Source of the DNA: Mangrovibacterium lignilyticum
Lineage (GTDB): Bacteria > Bacteroidota > Bacteroidia > Bacteroidales > Prolixibacteraceae
Reading direction: 5' to 3'
Assembly: GCF_010882175.1 (NCBI RefSeq)
Contig: NZ_WKLH01000003.1
Coordinates: forward strand, 248,001 to 312,000
Length of the DNA: 64,000 nt
The notes beneath the pieces were generated by a model, which saw nothing but the letters and a program-made list of their open reading frames with translations, had not been told where the DNA came from and did no database searches. Position numbers and translations under genes: made by a program. Below are positions 61,666 to 64,000 of the stretch, piece by piece. How positions within the stretch are numbered: position 1 is the first letter of the stretch; every line of letters begins with the position of its first letter.

Positions 61666-64000
61666 TGACGCTGGCTGCTGTATTGTCCTAAATAATTATT
61701 GAACTGATCCGTTATTTCCTTTGCTAAATCATCCTGGTTGTACTTGGACGAGATCATTCCCATGTCGCGCAGGAAGTACAGGATCCGCTGCATCTCTTCA
61801 TCAACCGACAGTTGCTTGTCGCTGTCCAGATCCAGGTAATAATCCATTTCTTGCTTATACGATTCAAAAATATTGCGGATCAGTGCCTGCCCTTTTTCGA
61901 TTGCTCCGGCTGCAAAATAATTGTCTGCTGTTTGCTGCGAAAAATAATTGTACGGAACAACCGTGTTTGGAATCAATTCGAGCTCTTTATCTAATACCTG
62001 GATGGCCGAATCATTCTTGTTCTCCTTAATCAGGCTTTCGGCCAGGCGGTTGAAATTATTCCGGATGTTGATCATCATGCGCTGGTTGTTCTCGTCAATA
62101 TAAACATTCGGGTTGTTCATATTTCCCCATTTAAACGTTTCCATCATGTTCTCATACATCGTATTGGTGTTGATCGTTCCGATGTACATGCCGTTTGACG
62201 GCGTTTTTACAGGCGTGAAACGGTAGGCAAAACCTTCGAGCTGGAAGTAATCCTGCAAGCCCATGTATTTATCGCGGCCAACAGTGATGGCAAAATACAG
62301 CGGACGTTCCCAGTTGGAGTTGGCCAGCATGTCAAGTACCATCAACTCATCTTTCACGATGTAGTTTTTGCCACTCAAATCGATGAAGATGGTGTCAACA
62401 ATCTGATCGTAGAGTTCCGGCGGAACAACTTTATTGCGAATGACTGCTTCTTTATCAACTTTGATAAATAATTTTTTCGTTGGAATGTAAGCGGCATTAT
62501 CTGCTTGGGCCAATTTGGTTCTCGGATCGCTGTCGCGAACAAAGTCCATGGCTTTCGACAATTCAACCGGGCCTTTAATGCGAGGATCATTCATCAGGTA
62601 AACCACATCGCGGGTTCCCTGAACATACTGATCGTGGGTAAATTTGATTGGTAGCGGTTCCGATTCGTAAGCTTTGCGCGTCATTTGGTCCACATACCAG
62701 TCGGTTTGCAGGTAGCTGAGGTTACAAACACGCATGTCGGTGCGAACGCCTTCAACTTCCTGGTTGTACCAAAGCGGGAATGTATCGTTATCACCATTGG
62801 TGAAAATAACGGCATTGGGGGCGCAACTATTCAGGTAGTTGGCACCAAAATCGCGGCAGGTGTAGCGGTCCGACCGATCGTGGTCGTCCCAGTTCTGGGC
62901 GGCCATCAATATCGGCACACAAAGCAGTGTGATGAGGGAAACGCCTCCGGCAACAACAGTATCCGGCAGTTTTTTGCTGAGCCACTCGTATAAGGCCAGC
63001 ACGCCCAGCCCAACCCAGATGGCAAAGGCATAGAACGAACCGGCATATGCGTAGTCCCGTTCACGAGGCTGATGCGGCGATTGGTTCAGGTAAATAACGA
63101 TGGCTAATCCAGTCATAATGAACAGGAGCATCACCACCCAAAAATCTTTTTGGTGCCGTTTATAATGAAAGAATGCGCCAATCAATCCCAGCAGTAAGGG
63201 CAGGAAATAATAGGTGTTTCTCGCTTTATTGTTTTTGTATTTATCGGGCAATGTTTTTTGATCTCCAAGGCGGGCCGAATCGATAAAGTTGATCCCGCTG
63301 ATCCAGTTTCCGTTCAGAATATCTCCTTGCCCCTGAATGTCATTTTGGCGACCAACAAAGTTCCACATGAAATAACGGAAATACATGTGAACAACCTGGT
63401 AGCGCAAAAAGAAGGTGAGGTTTTCACCAAAAGTCGGTTGCATGATGGTTTTAGCTTGTCCATCGTCGCCGGTTATTGTCACCGGTTTTCCCTTAATGCC
63501 AGCCCATGCCTTATAATCTTCAATATGGTCGGGTTGTTTGCTGTACATCCTCGGGAAAAAAGTGGTCAGGCTTGAATCGTAATTCGGCGTCTGGCGGACA
63601 TCGGCCACCACATATTTACCATCTTTTTGAATGTAATAGGGTTTACCTTTTGAATAAGGTTCGCGGCTATCGAGTGGCGTGGTGTAATACTGACCAAATA
63701 CCAACGGACGATCGCCGTATTGTTCGCGGTTCAGGTAACCCAGCAGGGCGAAAACGTTGTCCGGGCTGTTTTGATCCATAGGCGTATTGGCCGACGAACG
63801 AATAACAATCATCGCGAATGATGAATAACCAATCAGGATTACGGTAATGGAAACCAGGATGGTGTTGAATAAAGCTTTCTTCTTGATGTAGGTATAATAA
63901 ATTCCGAAAATCAACAGGCCAATTAACAGGATGGCATAAATGATGGCGCCGGTGTTGAATGGTAACCCGAACCCATTGGTGAAGGCCAGCTCGAACCAGG
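61662..64000 (-). CDS. DUF2723-family membrane protein (C-terminal part)
   Basis: The C-terminal 778 or so codons of a large membrane protein; its frame continues through the right edge of the window. The visible part has several membrane helices (about the first 320 residues) and then a periplasmic region. Family marks are GFGLPFNTGAIIYA-type helices near the edge, MDQNSPDNVFALLGYLNREQYG, QSPHQPRERDYAYAGSFYAF, and FTNGDNDTFPLWYNQEVEGV. These place it in DUF2723, related to TMEM260-type protein O-mannosyltransferases. A role in protein O-glycosylation is an inference from that relation. It leads the operon with the deacetylase, purD, DUF6427 and carbamoyltransferase. Confidence 0.9.
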   Translation of the reverse strand, partial: WFELAFTNGFGLPFNTGAIIYAILLIGLLIFGIYYTYIKKKALFNTILVSITVILIGYSSFAMIVIRSSANTPMDQNSPDNVFALLGYLNREQYGDRPLVFGQYYTTPLDSREPYSKGKPYYIQKDGKYVVADVRQTPNYDSSLTTFFPRMYSKQPDHIEDYKAWAGIKGKPVTITGDDGQAKTIMQPTFGENLTFFLRYQVVHMYFRYFMWNFVGRQNDIQGQGDILNGNWISGINFIDSARLGDQKTLPDKYKNNKARNTYYFLPLLLGLIGAFFHYKRHQKDFWVVMLLFIMTGLAIVIYLNQSPHQPRERDYAYAGSFYAFAIWVGLGVLALYEWLSKKLPDTVVAGGVSLITLLCVPILMAAQNWDDHDRSDRYTCRDFGANYLNSCAPNAVIFTNGDNDTFPLWYNQEVEGVRTDMRVCNLSYLQTDWYVDQMTRKAYESEPLPIKFTHDQYVQGTRDVVYLMNDPRIKGPVELSKAMDFVRDSDPRTKLAQADNAAYIPTKKLFIKVDKEAVIRNKVVPPELYDQIVDTIFIDLSGKNYIVKDELMVLDMLANSNWERPLYFAITVGRDKYMGLQDYFQLEGFAYRFTPVKTPSNGMYIGTINTNTMYENMMETFKWGNMNNPNVYIDENNQRMMINIRNNFNRLAESLIKENKNDSAIQVLDKELELIPNTVVPYNYFSQQTADNYFAAGAIEKGQALIRNIFESYKQEMDYYLDLDSDKQLSVDEEMQRILYFLRDMGMISSKYNQDDLAKEITDQFNNYLGQYSSQRQ

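Overview
The window reads as a chromosomal piece of a Bacteroidota bacterium, probably of the Marinilabiliales/Prolixibacteraceae kind. The phylum is well supported: SusC/SusD pairs with ECF sigma/FecR regulation, many secreted glycoside hydrolases and lipoproteins, long AsmA-like proteins, TAnnTTTG-type promoter boxes and little Shine-Dalgarno signal. The order is an inference from overall gene style. Both ends of the window cut genes (cyoC at the left, a DUF2723 membrane protein at the right).

Layout. 1-760: end of a cytochrome bo3-type oxidase operon (cyoC, cyoD). 971-1052: an unusual set of four related 17-bp inverted/direct elements in a convergent gap. 1183-7409: Bcr/CflA exporter, GH2 beta-mannosidase, small lipoprotein, divergent Nramp-like transporter. 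7798-11795: AsmA-like protein, DsbA-like lipoprotein and a Cys-containing lipoprotein in one tight unit. 11946-16143: HAD phosphatase, DUF2797 protein, branched-chain aminotransferase, cation/proton antiporter. 16295-17846: a pseudogene in which the front of an ECF sigma factor is fused in frame to the back half of a SusD gene, which then carries a frameshift; this is the scar of a deleted Sus-like locus. 18130-22009: tandem DUF3857/transglutaminase proteins, one with the catalytic His replaced. 22172-25241: SpoIIAA-like protein, GNAT, DUF2007, sirtuin, ComF. 25795-30656: housekeeping block ileS, a DksA/TraR-like protein, lspA and a CAT-anticodon tRNA.

30661-45942 is the most interesting part. 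A perfect 48-bp direct repeat, first found 4 nt past the tRNA, recurs 15.2 kb downstream in a gene-free gap. It brackets an insertion-sequence remnant and a complete Sus-like locus: ECF sigma, FecR anti-sigma, STN-domain SusC, SusD, TlpA-like thioredoxin, M16 peptidase and a HExxH lipoprotein. There are peptidases and no glycoside hydrolases, so the cargo looks directed at peptides or proteins. It is plausibly a decayed or non-autonomous island at a tRNA locus.

46256-56324: a carbohydrate cluster (SusB-like GH97, GH43, GH2 with DUF4982, and a two-domain alpha/beta-hydrolase plus SGNH esterase). It is interleaved with a lipocalin-like lipoprotein, a strict 21-bp periodic repeat array, an unknown helical protein and a small outer-membrane barrel. 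56439-64000: a small secreted protein, then a minus-strand operon DUF2723 - polysaccharide deacetylase - purD - DUF6427 - carbamoyltransferase.
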